DNA from: Dyadobacter sp. CY261 | GTDB lineage: Bacteria; Bacteroidota; Bacteroidia; Cytophagales; Spirosomataceae | Assembly: GCF_021440085.1 (NCBI RefSeq) | Contig: NZ_JAKCPW010000006.1 | Location: forward strand, 452,067-516,066 | Direction: 5' to 3' | Length of the DNA: 64,000 nt | Part shown: positions 34,596-43,106 of the stretch, piece by piece | How positions within the stretch are numbered: the stretch's first letter is position 1 | Layout: every line of letters starts with the position of its first letter | Notes under the pieces: model-generated | Databases searched by the model: none | Seen by the model: only the letters and a program-made list of their open reading frames with translations | Told to the model about the DNA's origin: nothing | Made by a program: the position numbers and the translations under genes

Positions 34596-36098
34596 TCAAT
34601 TTCGGTTCAGGCGGGTTAGTTCGTCAGCGATCTTGCGGTCGTTGGAAAGGCGAGGCACCTTATTCTGACCGCCCAACTTGCCATTTGCACGCATGTAGTC
34701 GATAAACGAGTTCTTGCGCAACGGGGTAAGTTCCAGGCGACGCAAGATGCTTCCTGTGATCAGGTCTTTATAATAAATGTTCAGCTCGATCAGGCGACGA
34801 TCAAGGTCTTTCGCAAATTGTTCCAAATTATTTGGCGGGGTAGCAAATTCCACCAGCCATTCATGATAAGGAAGCCCACCATCCATCGAATTTACCATCG
34901 GCGCAACCGTCAGTTCTACAACTTCCGTTTCCGGATGTCTTTCCAATGCGTATTTCAATGCTTTTTCAATTTCTTCGCCAATAACGTGCTCGCCAAATGC
35001 AGAAATAAAATGCTTGATACGGCCGGTAACCAATATTTTGTAAGGATCAATAGAAACAAACTTGACAGTATCGCCTAACGAATAACCCCATAATCCTGCA
35101 TTATTGTTAACGATCACAGCGTAATTCTTCCCTACCTCCACTTCTCCGATTGATAGTCGCTTAGGATTCTCATCGAAATAATGCTCCACAGGAAGGAATT
35201 CGAAGAAAATACCGGTGTCTAACAACAATAACAGGCCATCGTCATTCTGCTTATCCTGATAAGCCAGAAAGCCTTCGGAGGCAGGATATAATTCAATGGA
35301 ATCAATAGGCTTGCCGACGGATTCGAACAGCTTCGCGCGGTAGGGTTCGAAGTTTACACCACCATAGATAAAGAGTGAGAAATCGGGGAAAACATCCTTG
35401 ATCTTTTTGCCGGTACGCTCGATAATGCGGTCGAAGTACATTTGCACCCAGGGAGGAATGCCGGAAATGAGTGACATACGCTGGTCGAGCGTTTCAGCGA
35501 TGATCTTATCCAGCTTGGTTTCCCAATCCTCGATGCAGTTGGTGTCGTAAGTCGGCAGTTGGTTTGCGCGCAAATAGCCCGGCACGTGGTGGTTCGAAAT
35601 CCCTGACAAGCGGCCTGTCAGCACCCCACCGGTTTCTGTCAGTATCGGGCTACCAGATAGGAAAATGAGCTTATTATCCAGAAATTCAGATCTTTGGGTC
35701 TCTTCAATATACGTCAAAATGGCATTCTTCGCCGAGTCGATGTGGTTGGAAATCGAGTCCCTGGAAATAGGGATGTATTTGGTACCGGAAGTGGTGCCCG
35801 ATGTTTTGGCAAAATACAAAGGCTTGCCCGGCCACAAAATATCACTTTCCCCAGATTTTATTTTCTCGACATAAGGTTTCAGATCCTCATAGTCGCTTAT
35901 TGGAACGGCTTCCTTGAAATCGGAATAGCTATGAATGTCTTTAAAAAAATGATCTTTCCCAAACTGTGTACCAGCAGCCTTTTTCACCAGTTCCAACCTC
36001 CACTTTTCCTGTACCTCCACGCTTCGAGCGATCCATTCCTGCTGCTGTTTGACAATGTAACGAGCCAGCGGCCTGCTCAAAATTGATCTGATTCCCAT
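34596..36098 (-). CDS. GH3 auxin-responsive promoter-family (acyl-adenylating) protein
   Basis: 500-aa member of the bacterial GH3 branch of the ANL adenylating superfamily. The nucleotide motifs are TSGTTSGTKYIP near residue 105, the acidic YPASEGFLAYQD near residue 270, and VTGRIKHFISAFGEH near residue 360. Plant GH3 enzymes couple amino acids to hormones; the bacterial substrates are not settled. It probably activates a carboxylic acid as an acyl-AMP. It ends 18 bp before dxr and probably belongs to the same unit. Confidence 0.85.
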   Translation of the reverse strand: MGIRSILSRPLARYIVKQQQEWIARSVEVQEKWRLELVKKAAGTQFGKDHFFKDIHSYSDFKEAVPISDYEDLKPYVEKIKSGESDILWPGKPLYFAKTSGTTSGTKYIPISRDSISNHIDSAKNAILTYIEETQRSEFLDNKLIFLSGSPILTETGGVLTGRLSGISNHHVPGYLRANQLPTYDTNCIEDWETKLDKIIAETLDQRMSLISGIPPWVQMYFDRIIERTGKKIKDVFPDFSLFIYGGVNFEPYRAKLFESVGKPIDSIELYPASEGFLAYQDKQNDDGLLLLLDTGIFFEFLPVEHYFDENPKRLSIGEVEVGKNYAVIVNNNAGLWGYSLGDTVKFVSIDPYKILVTGRIKHFISAFGEHVIGEEIEKALKYALERHPETEVVELTVAPMVNSMDGGLPYHEWLVEFATPPNNLEQFAKDLDRRLIELNIYYKDLITGSILRRLELTPLRKNSFIDYMRANGKLGGQNKVPRLSNDRKIADELTRLNRN

Positions 36099-36153
36099 AG
36101 TAAAAACAAATGTACGCAGGATTTGCAAATTCAATGATTTTACCGGGTCTCTA

Positions 36154-36189
36154 ACCCGGTTGGAAATCCGGTTGGAAACCCGGTTGGAG
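36154..36189. repeat. Three 12-bp tandem repeats before mreB
   Basis: ACCCGGTTGGAA is repeated at 36154, 36166 and 36178 with one or two differences. It lies between the divergent GH3 and mreB genes. Confidence 0.7.
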
Positions 36190-36273
36190 GCGGCGTCGGA
36201 AAGCCCATTGCACCCCCCTCTGGAACTAGTTTTACACCTATACGACAGCCCAAACCGAAATTTTTTAAATGCC

Positions 36274-36303
36274 TTTGTTTGTGGTTAATAATCTGTAATT
36301 TTG
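36274..36303 (+). promoter_or_regulatory. Promoter of mreB
   Basis: TTTG at 36274-36277 and TAATTTTG at 36296-36303 fit the Bacteroidota -33/-7 consensus with an 18-base spacer, 41 bases before the mreB start. Confidence 0.65.
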
Positions 36304-36344
36304 CCCTCCTGAAATCAAAGTGAGCAAAGTTTTTAACATTATAT

Positions 36345-37370
36345 ATGGGATTGTTTGATTTTTTGACGAGCGATATAGCGATTGATTTGGGTACTGCCAA
36401 TACTCTGATCATCCATAAAGATACAGTTGTTGTTGATGAGCCGTCGATCATTGCCATGGATAAAACCACCGGCAAAGTACTGGCGATCGGCCACACGGCA
36501 ATGCAAATGCATGAGAAGACGAACGAGAATATCAAAACAATCCGTCCTCTAAAAGACGGGGTGATCGCCGACTTTACGGCGGCTGAAATGATGATCCGCG
36601 GAATGATCAAAATGATCGACACGGGCAGCCGTTTCTTCACTCCCTCTCACCGCATGGTAGTTTGTATTCCTTCGGGAATTACGGAAGTAGAAAAGCGTGC
36701 GGTAAAGGATTCTTGCGAGCACGCTGGCGCGAAAGAAGTATACATGGTTCATGAGCCAATCGCAGCGGCGATCGGTATTGGCATCGACATTACACAGCCT
36801 AATGGGGTGATGATCGTCGATATCGGCGGTGGAACTACTGAAATCGCGGTAATCGCGTTGTCAGGTATCGTTTGCGAGCAGTCGGTACGTATTGCAGGTG
36901 ACGTTTTCACTCGTGATATCGTGGATTACATGCGCCGCGAGCACAACCTGCTGATTGGTGAGCGTTCTGCCGAACTCATTAAAATGGCGATCGGTTCCGC
37001 TTCTCCTGAACTAGAAGTGCCATTGGACGACTACCAGATCCGCGGCCGTGACCTTATGACAGGTATTCCCAAGGAAATCCGTGTCACTTACAGCGAAATC
37101 GCCTATTCTCTCGATAAGTCGATCTCCAAAATTGAAGAGGGTGTCATGAAAGCCCTTGAAATTTCTCCTCCGGAGCTTTCTGCGGATATTTTCAAAAACG
37201 GTATTTACCTTACAGGCGGCGGCGCACTGATCCACGGGCTCGACAGACGTATCGCTCAGAAAACCAAATTGCCCGTGCACATCGCCGACGATCCGTTGAA
37301 AGCGGTTGTAAAGGGTACGGGGGAAGTCCTCAAAAACCTCGAACTATACAAGCCTGTACTGATTTCGTAG
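36345..37370 (+). CDS. mreB: Rod-shape-determining actin MreB
   Basis: 341-aa bacterial actin that forms membrane-associated filaments guiding lateral wall synthesis. The ATP-binding phosphate 1 motif is DLGTANTLI (residue 13 on), phosphate 2 is DIGGGTTEIAVIALSG near residue 160, and the adenosine site LTGGGALIHGLDR is near residue 287. It has the short amphipathic start MGLFDFLTS. It leads the mreBCD set, but the hairpin region that follows separates it from mreC. Confidence 0.97.
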   Translation: MGLFDFLTSDIAIDLGTANTLIIHKDTVVVDEPSIIAMDKTTGKVLAIGHTAMQMHEKTNENIKTIRPLKDGVIADFTAAEMMIRGMIKMIDTGSRFFTPSHRMVVCIPSGITEVEKRAVKDSCEHAGAKEVYMVHEPIAAAIGIGIDITQPNGVMIVDIGGGTTEIAVIALSGIVCEQSVRIAGDVFTRDIVDYMRREHNLLIGERSAELIKMAIGSASPELEVPLDDYQIRGRDLMTGIPKEIRVTYSEIAYSLDKSISKIEEGVMKALEISPPELSADIFKNGIYLTGGGALIHGLDRRIAQKTKLPVHIADDPLKAVVKGTGEVLKNLELYKPVLIS

Positions 37371-37387
37371 GATTAGGTCGCTCACAG

Positions 37388-37464
37388 TTCATCAGTCGGC
37401 GCATCATGCGTAAAAAATTTCTATTTTTGCGCATGATGCGCCGCGCAGCGTGCCGATTGATGAA
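37388..37464. repeat. Large two-tier hairpin between mreB and mreC
   Basis: The inner arms GGCGCATCATGCG (37398-37410) and CGCATGATGCGCC (37430-37442) are exact complements. They are extended by TAAAAAAT pairing with ATTTTT inside. Outer arms TTCATCAGTCGGC (37388-37400) and GCCGATTGATGAA (37452-37464) pair with one G-T. The whole element is 77 bp and begins 18 bp after the mreB stop. TATTTTTG at 37422-37429, in the loop, fits a -7 box, so it could hold both a transcription stop and a new start for mreC. Confidence 0.7.
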
Positions 37465-37486
37465 TTGCGCGTGAACATTTAACCCC

Positions 37487-38329
37487 ATGCTCCAACTCGT
37501 TGATTTCGTTGTCCGGAATCGTTTCTTCTTGGTTTTTGTATTACTGGAAGTACTCAGTGTCTGGCTGATTGTGCGCAACAATACCTACTGGGGAGCTACC
37601 TATTTCAATACTTCCAATTATTACGTAGCCAAAACACTCGCGTTTTCGAACTCAGTACGCGACTATACGAAACTAGACGAGATCAATGCCGACCTAGCGA
37701 ACGAGAATGCGCGCCTGCATGCCATGGTGACCACATTGAGCCAGCAAAAGCCCCGTGAGGCCCCTGCGGGTTACACGCCCGATTCCGCATTTGCAGCACG
37801 TTATACTTACACGATCGCCAAAGTAGTTGATAATGAAACCAACAAGGCGAACAACGTAATCACGATCGATAAGGGAACAGCAGATGGCATTAAGCCGGGT
37901 ATGGGAGTCATTTCGGCAACAGGTGTGGTGGGGAAGGTTCGGTTCTGCTCTGCAAACTATTCGGTGATCACTTCGATCCTGCATTCTCAGTTTATGGTTT
38001 CGTCCAAACTGATCCGTAGTAAGGAAATTGGTTACGCCAAATGGGACGGAAAAGATCCTAATCTCATTGACATGATTGACGTTTCGAAGTATACCAAGGT
38101 TTTTAAGGGTGATTCGGCGGTAACGTCAGATCAAAATTCTGTTTTCCCACCCAACATTATGGTCGGAAAGGTGGAAAGCGTAGCCGTGAATCCGAACCAG
38201 ACATTTTATAACATTACCCTCCGCCTCGCAACCGACTTCCGGAACCTCTCCTACGTGTATGTGGTACAAAATCACCAACTTGTAGAACAGGAAAACCTTA
38301 AATTAAGAACCATAGAACCCAAGAAATGA
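37487..38329 (+). CDS. mreC: Rod-shape-determining protein MreC
   Basis: 280-aa inner-membrane protein with one N-terminal helix (residues 5-27, FFLVFVLLEVLSVWLIV) and a periplasmic coiled coil (about residues 65-90). It then has the two beta-barrel domain of MreC, marked by TIDKGTADGIKPGMGVIS and VVGKVRF near residue 148. It bridges MreB, MreD and the elongation PBP. It overlaps mreD by 4 bp (ATGA). Confidence 0.93.
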   Translation: MLQLVDFVVRNRFFLVFVLLEVLSVWLIVRNNTYWGATYFNTSNYYVAKTLAFSNSVRDYTKLDEINADLANENARLHAMVTTLSQQKPREAPAGYTPDSAFAARYTYTIAKVVDNETNKANNVITIDKGTADGIKPGMGVISATGVVGKVRFCSANYSVITSILHSQFMVSSKLIRSKEIGYAKWDGKDPNLIDMIDVSKYTKVFKGDSAVTSDQNSVFPPNIMVGKVESVAVNPNQTFYNITLRLATDFRNLSYVYVVQNHQLVEQENLKLRTIEPKK

Positions 38330-38829
38330 GCTTACGCGAGGCAATACAATATTCCCTGATGATTCTGCTTTACTTGTTTTTGCAGATCTTCTTCATGCGG
38401 AATATCGTACTTTTCAACTACGCGTTCTGCTTTATTTACATTGCCGGTATTCTGCTCTTGCCGGCCGATATGGACCGGATGTACGCGCTCCTGATCGCAT
38501 TTGGTATCGGTTTTACCGTCGATGTTTTTTCCAACACCTTTGGTATGCACGCTTCTGCCACGGTGCTGATCGCCTACCTGCGGCCACTGCTGATCCATTA
38601 TCAGATGAAGTCGCGCGGGGCCGAACGCGCGGAGGTAGGCATACGTGCGCAAGGGTTTGGGGCGTTCGTGTCGTACATTTTTCCTTTGATCCTCTTACAC
38701 CATTCTATGTTGTTCCTGATGGAGATGAACAACTTTGGAATGATCCTGTATACCTTGATCCGCATCGGTGCCAGCACTTTGTTCACAACTATCCTGATTA
38801 TCCTGCTGGAACTTTTCTCCAAACGATAG
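38326..38829 (+). CDS. mreD: Rod-shape-determining protein MreD
   Basis: 167-aa protein with five to six hydrophobic helices and no soluble domain, as expected for MreD. Short conserved turns include FAFGIGFTVDVFSNTFGMHA near residue 62. Its ATG overlaps the mreC stop codon, so translation is coupled. PBP2 (mrdA) and RodA do not follow here, as they often do in other Bacteroidota; an ECF sigma gene lies 230 bp downstream. Confidence 0.9.
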   Translation: MSLREAIQYSLMILLYLFLQIFFMRNIVLFNYAFCFIYIAGILLLPADMDRMYALLIAFGIGFTVDVFSNTFGMHASATVLIAYLRPLLIHYQMKSRGAERAEVGIRAQGFGAFVSYIFPLILLHHSMLFLMEMNNFGMILYTLIRIGASTLFTTILIILLELFSKR

Positions 38830-39002
38830 TATGACATTTTGGCGGAACCGCCTTTTTGGCTCGAAATTTGATGTATTAACATTAAATTAACGATAGGAAG
38901 CGGCACCGTTTGGGAGGCTAATCAGTTATCCCATCTCTATTTAATTTTATCGTGAAAAAAGGGCAGTTAGGGCGCTCCAATCAGCCGTTTGTCAAATTTT
39001 AA

Positions 39003-39034
39003 TTTGTATGAATTGGAGCTGTTATTAATCTTTG
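39003..39034 (+). promoter_or_regulatory. Candidate promoter of the ECF sigma gene
   Basis: TTTG at 39003-39006 and TAATCTTTG at 39026-39034 are separated by 19 bases. The -7 box carries one extra base compared with TAnnTTTG. It lies 28 bases before the start chosen at 39063. Confidence 0.45.
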
Positions 39035-39062
39035 TAAATTCAGCATTCCTATGTTAGTTGCC

Positions 39063-39650
39063 ATGTCAGAAACGCTCACGACTAATGAATACACGGATGA
39101 TCTTCGTTATGAAGTATTTAACCGCGAGTTCATGCCACACATCGATTCCATGTACAACTTCGCCTTCCGACTTACCATGGACGAGGACGATGCCAATGAC
39201 CTGGTTCAAGATACATATCTGAAGGCGTTCCGTTTTATATCTTCTTTTGAGCAGGGTACCAATGCAAAAGCCTGGCTTTTCAGGATCCTCAAAAACAGCT
39301 TCATCAACGACTACCGTAAAAAAAGTAAAGAACCTTCCAAAGTTGATTATCAGGAAGTTGAAACGACCTATAATTCTGAGGAAGCATCCGATACCACTTA
39401 TACCGTAGACCTCCGTGCCGATGCTGTACAGGAACTAATCGGCGATGAGGTCGCTAATGCACTCAACGCCCTGCCTGTCGACTTCAGAACGGTCATTATT
39501 CTCTGCGATATCGAAGGTTTCACCTACGAAGAGATGGCCAAAATCCTGGACATTCCGATCGGAACGGTGAGGTCCAGATTGCACCGCGCACGTAACCTTC
39601 TGAAAGAAAAACTCAGAAGTTACGCGAGCTCAATGGGATATGATTCATAG
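39063..39650 (+). CDS. ECF-type RNA polymerase sigma factor
   Basis: 195-aa group 4 sigma factor. Region 2 is YNFAFRLTMDEDDANDLVQDTYLKAFRF near residues 30-57. An acidic non-conserved linker of about 55 residues (EVETTYNSEEASDTTY) separates it from region 4, which holds VIILCDIEGFTYEEMAKILDIPIGTVRSRLHRAR near residues 145-180. The in-frame ATG at 39051 is equally usable. A zinc-type anti-sigma-like gene follows 82 bp later, so the pair probably acts as a redox or stress regulator. Confidence 0.9.
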   Translation: MSETLTTNEYTDDLRYEVFNREFMPHIDSMYNFAFRLTMDEDDANDLVQDTYLKAFRFISSFEQGTNAKAWLFRILKNSFINDYRKKSKEPSKVDYQEVETTYNSEEASDTTYTVDLRADAVQELIGDEVANALNALPVDFRTVIILCDIEGFTYEEMAKILDIPIGTVRSRLHRARNLLKEKLRSYASSMGYDS

Positions 39651-39732
39651 GTTGTGAAACTTTTTTTGCAACCTCTTCGGTTATAGGGTACAACTGTACA
39701 TATATTCCATTATTCTTTTTTCATTTTAACTA

Positions 39733-40020
39733 ATGAATGCATCTTCCACGACGCCTTCTGTAACAGAAGTTGCGCAAAAACAAATGAAGCATACCTGCGA
39801 GCATCATGCTGAGTGTATGAAAGTCATTCAGGCCATCCTGGATGACGAGGCGAGTGAAGCAGAGAAGGACCATTTCCGCGAAAACATGGACAAATGTATC
39901 CCTTGCATCGAGGCGTACCGTCTTGAAAAATGTATCAAAGACTCTCTCAATTTCAAAATTGTCAAGAAGCCTTGTCCGGAGAGCATCCTAAATACAATCA
40001 TGTCAAAAATTAACAGTTAA
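39733..40020 (+). CDS. Zinc-type anti-sigma factor-like protein
   Basis: 95-aa soluble protein with HFRENMDKCIPC at residues 54-65 of the chain, an H(X7)CxxC zinc site like that of ZAS anti-sigma factors. A CEHHAEC cluster near residue 21 and two more cysteines (KCIKD, KPCPES) raise the Cys content to seven. It has no membrane domain. It sits directly after the ECF sigma gene. It probably holds the sigma factor inactive until oxidation or metal loss, by analogy with RsrA. Confidence 0.75.
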   Translation: MNASSTTPSVTEVAQKQMKHTCEHHAECMKVIQAILDDEASEAEKDHFRENMDKCIPCIEAYRLEKCIKDSLNFKIVKKPCPESILNTIMSKINS

Positions 40021-40029
40021 TCTGTTCGA

Positions 40030-40599
40030 GTGAAAGGTAAGCTTATCATATTTTCTGCCCCTTCCGGATCCGGAAAGACTACCATCGTAAGGCATCTTTT
40101 AAATAAATACACACAGCAACTGGCATTCTCTGTCTCGGCATGCACCCGCACACGGAGAGACCATGAAGTGGATGGCAAAGATTACTACTTTCTAACCTTA
40201 CAGGATTTTCGCCAGAAAATCGCAGATCAGCAGTTCGCGGAATGGGAAGAAGTTTACGCTGGCAACTATTACGGCACCCTTAAAGCCGAAATACAACGCC
40301 TTTGGGACGAAGGCAAACACGTTCTCTTCGATGTGGACGTGAAAGGAGGGTTAAAACTGAAAGAAGCATATGGCGATGCCGCACTTGGTATATTTGTGAA
40401 AGTTACCTCCGACGAAGAAATCAAACGCCGCCTTGCACGGCGTGGGACCGAAACACCCGAAACCCTTGCAACCCGCCTCGCCAAAGTGCGCTATGAACAA
40501 AGTTTCGAACATGAATTTGACCAGGTCCTTGTCAATGATCACCTGGAAGAGGCACTTGCCAAAGCGGAGGAACTCGTTCAGACATTTATTCAATCCTAA
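40030..40599 (+). CDS. gmk: Guanylate kinase
   Basis: 189-aa kinase that converts GMP to GDP. It has the P-loop SAPSGSGKTTIVRHLL at residues 9-24, the GMP-binding SVSACTRTRRDHEVDGKDYYF near residue 34, and FDVDVKGGLKL near residue 100. The start is GTG at 40030, which is 10 bases after the preceding stop. It ends 15 bp before nadD, with which it is probably co-transcribed. Confidence 0.95.
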   Translation: MKGKLIIFSAPSGSGKTTIVRHLLNKYTQQLAFSVSACTRTRRDHEVDGKDYYFLTLQDFRQKIADQQFAEWEEVYAGNYYGTLKAEIQRLWDEGKHVLFDVDVKGGLKLKEAYGDAALGIFVKVTSDEEIKRRLARRGTETPETLATRLAKVRYEQSFEHEFDQVLVNDHLEEALAKAEELVQTFIQS

Positions 40600-40614
40600 A
40601 TTTTATTGTCAGCG

Positions 40615-41187
40615 ATGAAAGTCGGCCTGTTTTTCGGATCGTTTAATCCAATCCATACCGGGCACCTGATCATCGCCAACACGATGGCTACCACAACGGA
40701 CCTCGAACAGGTCTGGTTTATCGTAAGCCCTCAAAATCCGTTCAAAAAAAACAGCAGCCTGTTGCACGAATTCGATCGTTTCGACCTCGTGCAACGTGCT
40801 ATTTCGGATAATGCATTGCTCCGGGCAACTGATATCGAATTTCACATGCCTAAGCCGAGCTACACGATCGATACGCTCGTGCGTTTGCAGGAAAAATATC
40901 CACAGCATGAGTTTAAGCTAATCATGGGCGAGGATAACCTGGCGCAATTTCCGAACTGGAAGAACTACGAGAAAATACTTGAATACACCGGACTATACGT
41001 CTACCCACGCCCCAGCTCAAAGGCGCACGCATTCGGTAACCATCCCCATGTGAAATTCGTGCAAGCGCCGCTGCTCGATATTTCGGCCACATTCCTTCGC
41101 GCCTGCATTAAAAACGGCCAGTCAATCCGTTACATGGTGCCCGAGCCGGTGGAGCAGCTGATTAAGATCAAGAAGTTTTATGTATGA
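40615..41187 (+). CDS. nadD: Nicotinate-nucleotide adenylyltransferase
   Basis: 190-aa nucleotidyltransferase that makes nicotinate adenine dinucleotide in NAD synthesis. It has GLFFGSFNPIHTGHLIIAN (the HxGH motif) at residues 3-21, MGEDNLAQFPNW, and the C-terminal LDISATFLRACI, the ISSTxxR motif. The ATG at 40615 is chosen over a TTG at 40606. Its stop codon abuts the stop of the convergent lipoprotein gene with no base between. Confidence 0.95.
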   Translation: MKVGLFFGSFNPIHTGHLIIANTMATTTDLEQVWFIVSPQNPFKKNSSLLHEFDRFDLVQRAISDNALLRATDIEFHMPKPSYTIDTLVRLQEKYPQHEFKLIMGEDNLAQFPNWKNYEKILEYTGLYVYPRPSSKAHAFGNHPHVKFVQAPLLDISATFLRACIKNGQSIRYMVPEPVEQLIKIKKFYV

Positions 41188-41583
41188 TCAGAGCGGCCTG
41201 TCCTGGTAGGTGATTTCTGATAATAAGCCGACTGCATTGAATTTCAGGATCACCTTCCGTGAATCCGATTTCGCCTGCATATTCTCGCATTGCGGGCCCT
41301 TTTCAAGAAAATACACGTAGAATTTAATATTACGCTCGCCGAGCTGCTGAATGTCTGGCCTGCCTAGCAACTCTCCGATCGTATCGGCGAACTTTCCCTT
41401 CAATTCTTTTTCAACACTTTTAAAATCGGCTTCCAGCGCTTTTCGCGCATCGTCACAACCACCACGGTCGCCGCGCCATTTTTTAAGGTCCAGATTGCCT
41501 AATTTATCAGGGGTACTGGAACAGGCGGCCACTATGCCAATCAATGTGGTAAGAAGAACTTTTATAGATAATTTCATTGTCAT
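41188..41583 (-). CDS. Small lipoprotein of unknown function
   Basis: 131-aa protein with a lipobox signal (KVLLTTLIGIVAACSSTPD, Cys at residue 20). The mature part begins DKLGNLDLKKWRGDRGGCDDARKAL, then a helical stretch, GRPDIQQLGERNIKFYVYFLEKGPQC, and a strand-rich end. Two cysteines in the mature part could form a disulfide. I do not recognise the family. The ATG at 41583 or 41577 gives the signal peptide; a longer frame to 41826 is antisense to the next gene. Confidence 0.75.
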   Translation of the reverse strand: MTMKLSIKVLLTTLIGIVAACSSTPDKLGNLDLKKWRGDRGGCDDARKALEADFKSVEKELKGKFADTIGELLGRPDIQQLGERNIKFYVYFLEKGPQCENMQAKSDSRKVILKFNAVGLLSEITYQDRPL

Positions 41584-41632
41584 GATTCGTTCATTCAAAA
41601 CAGCAGCGAATCTAGCCATACAACACGAGAAT

Positions 41633-42064
41633 ATGAAACAACTCCTAACCATACTCCTGACCCTGGCTATCCTCCCGGCCATTGGCCAGAACAATGCCCC
41701 CCAGCCCATCGACGGCACAGATTGCTCCAATTTGTTTTTTAAAGCAATGCTTGAAGAAGATGCCGTGACTATTACCGGCCTTGTGTCAGCCGATTTTACG
41801 GTCATTAACTTCAATGGCCAGACCATCGACGGACGGTCATTGCAACAGGCTATCGCGCAGGGTTACATTATCGTCGACTCCGGCATCCTTACGGGCGCAC
41901 GCACGCGTACGTACGGAGATGTGACCATGGTGCAGGGCCTTTGGAATGTAAGCGCGAGGATTCAGAATAATAGCTTTAACGGCGACGTCGCATACACGAC
42001 GGTGTGCGTGCGCTCTGGAGGGAAATGGAGGGTTACGACGATCCAATTGACGCCTGTACAATAA
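41633..42064 (+). CDS. Secreted NTF2-like (DUF4440-type) protein
   Basis: 143-aa exported protein. Residues 1-19 form a signal peptide (MKQLLTILLTLAILPAIGQ). The rest reads as an NTF2-like alpha+beta domain: LFFKAMLEEDAVTITGLVSADFTVINFNGQTIDGRSLQQAI, then DVTMVQGLWNV and a WRVTTIQL strand, with a pocket-lining pattern seen in DUF4440 proteins. Function is unknown. The start is the ATG at 41633; a longer upstream frame is antisense to the lipoprotein gene. A bidirectional terminator follows. Confidence 0.8.
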   Translation: MKQLLTILLTLAILPAIGQNNAPQPIDGTDCSNLFFKAMLEEDAVTITGLVSADFTVINFNGQTIDGRSLQQAIAQGYIIVDSGILTGARTRTYGDVTMVQGLWNVSARIQNNSFNGDVAYTTVCVRSGGKWRVTTIQLTPVQ

Positions 42065-42078
42065 TTAAGTTTAGGCAT

Positions 42079-42110
42079 AAAAAAAGAGAACCGGAACCAG
42101 TTCTCTTTTT
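42079..42110. terminator. Bidirectional terminator between the NTF2-like and AraC genes
   Basis: AAAAAGAGAAC (42081-42091) pairs exactly with GTTCTCTTTTT (42100-42110) around an 8-base loop, with A- and T-runs on both sides. It serves the convergent genes at 42064 and 42135. Confidence 0.85.
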
Positions 42111-42134
42111 CAATTTATAGTCTAACATTACATT

Positions 42135-43064
42135 CTAAACATTCATCAGCGATTCGCGACGGCGCATCTTCCCGGCCGGGATACCGAACATCATCTTGAA
42201 TCGGCGGCAAAAATAAGCTGTGTCTTTGTAACCCACATCGGAACCGATCGCGCGGATGCTTTTCTTTGACGTGCGGAGCAGATCCACAGCCTTTTCCATC
42301 CGCTGGTATTCGATGTAATCTTGCGGGTTGATACCGGTCAGCATTTTGAAATACTGTCCTACATAATCCTCTGAAACGTTCGCCACGTTCGCTAGAACCT
42401 TGTTTGACAGGTCACCGCCCAGATTATCTTTGATGTAAGCGAAAATGTCGATCAGACGAGGGTCTTTGAAATAAGTACTGTTCGTTACGAGTTGCTCGAC
42501 GAACAGTTTATTTTTTAGAATGTATCGGATGATCTCGATCACCACCTCTTCGGTTTTGATCTTGATGATACGGCCTTTTCCAGGTGTATCGAGCATATCT
42601 TCCGTTAAAATCTGATTAATCGTCGCTGCAATCTGATCATCACGTTTGATCAGGAACGGAGGTACGTCCAGGGAAGTGAAGAAATTAACGGTATCAAATA
42701 CTTTCGCTTCGAAGGAAATCAATCCGAAAGAGTTAGGCAACTTCCCGATCAATGCGGGATCGTGGCCTGCTTCTATATAATTGTCACGATTGGTCATGAA
42801 CTCTTCGTTCGATACGGTCTTGGCTGTCTGCGTATTACCGTACGTCACTGTGGCGTGCTTGCCTCCCGGAATAAATAGCATATCCCCTTCCTCAACTCTC
42901 TGCGACTCTTCTGAACCGAAAGATACTTCGCCATCGTACAGAATGGTCAGGGAGTTCTGTACATCGTAAAAGTTTTTGATTGTGATGGGTTGTAAAATCC
43001 TGATATGACGGGCCTTCACAAATTTCACTCCTAACGACTCAATAATCTTATTATAATCTTCCAT
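42135..43064 (-). CDS. AraC-family transcriptional regulator
   Basis: 309-aa regulator. The N-terminal half looks like a cupin-type sensor (SLTILYDGEVSFGSEESQRVEEGDMLFIPGGKHATVTYG), which probably binds a small ligand. The C-terminal 100 residues are the two-helix-turn-helix AraC domain, with LANVANVSEDYVGQYFKMLTGINPQDYIEYQRMEKA and IGSDVGYKDTAYFCRRFKMMFG. The ATG at 43064 is used. Two TTGTACAA palindromes and -7 boxes just upstream suggest autoregulation. Confidence 0.88.
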   Translation of the reverse strand: MEDYNKIIESLGVKFVKARHIRILQPITIKNFYDVQNSLTILYDGEVSFGSEESQRVEEGDMLFIPGGKHATVTYGNTQTAKTVSNEEFMTNRDNYIEAGHDPALIGKLPNSFGLISFEAKVFDTVNFFTSLDVPPFLIKRDDQIAATINQILTEDMLDTPGKGRIIKIKTEEVVIEIIRYILKNKLFVEQLVTNSTYFKDPRLIDIFAYIKDNLGGDLSNKVLANVANVSEDYVGQYFKMLTGINPQDYIEYQRMEKAVDLLRTSKKSIRAIGSDVGYKDTAYFCRRFKMMFGIPAGKMRRRESLMNV

Positions 43065-43106
43065 ACTTGATATATTTAAGGGTCGTTTTGACCGATTATT
43101 CAAATT

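Noticed and set aside
36140..36640. 166-codon minus-strand frame with TGFPTGFPTG end
   Set aside because: It is antisense to mreB, and the repeated end is the read-through of the 12-bp tandem repeats.
39649..39674. Short AGGTTG/CAACCT inverted repeat after the sigma gene as a terminator
   Set aside because: Only 6 bp of stem, T-run in the loop rather than after it.
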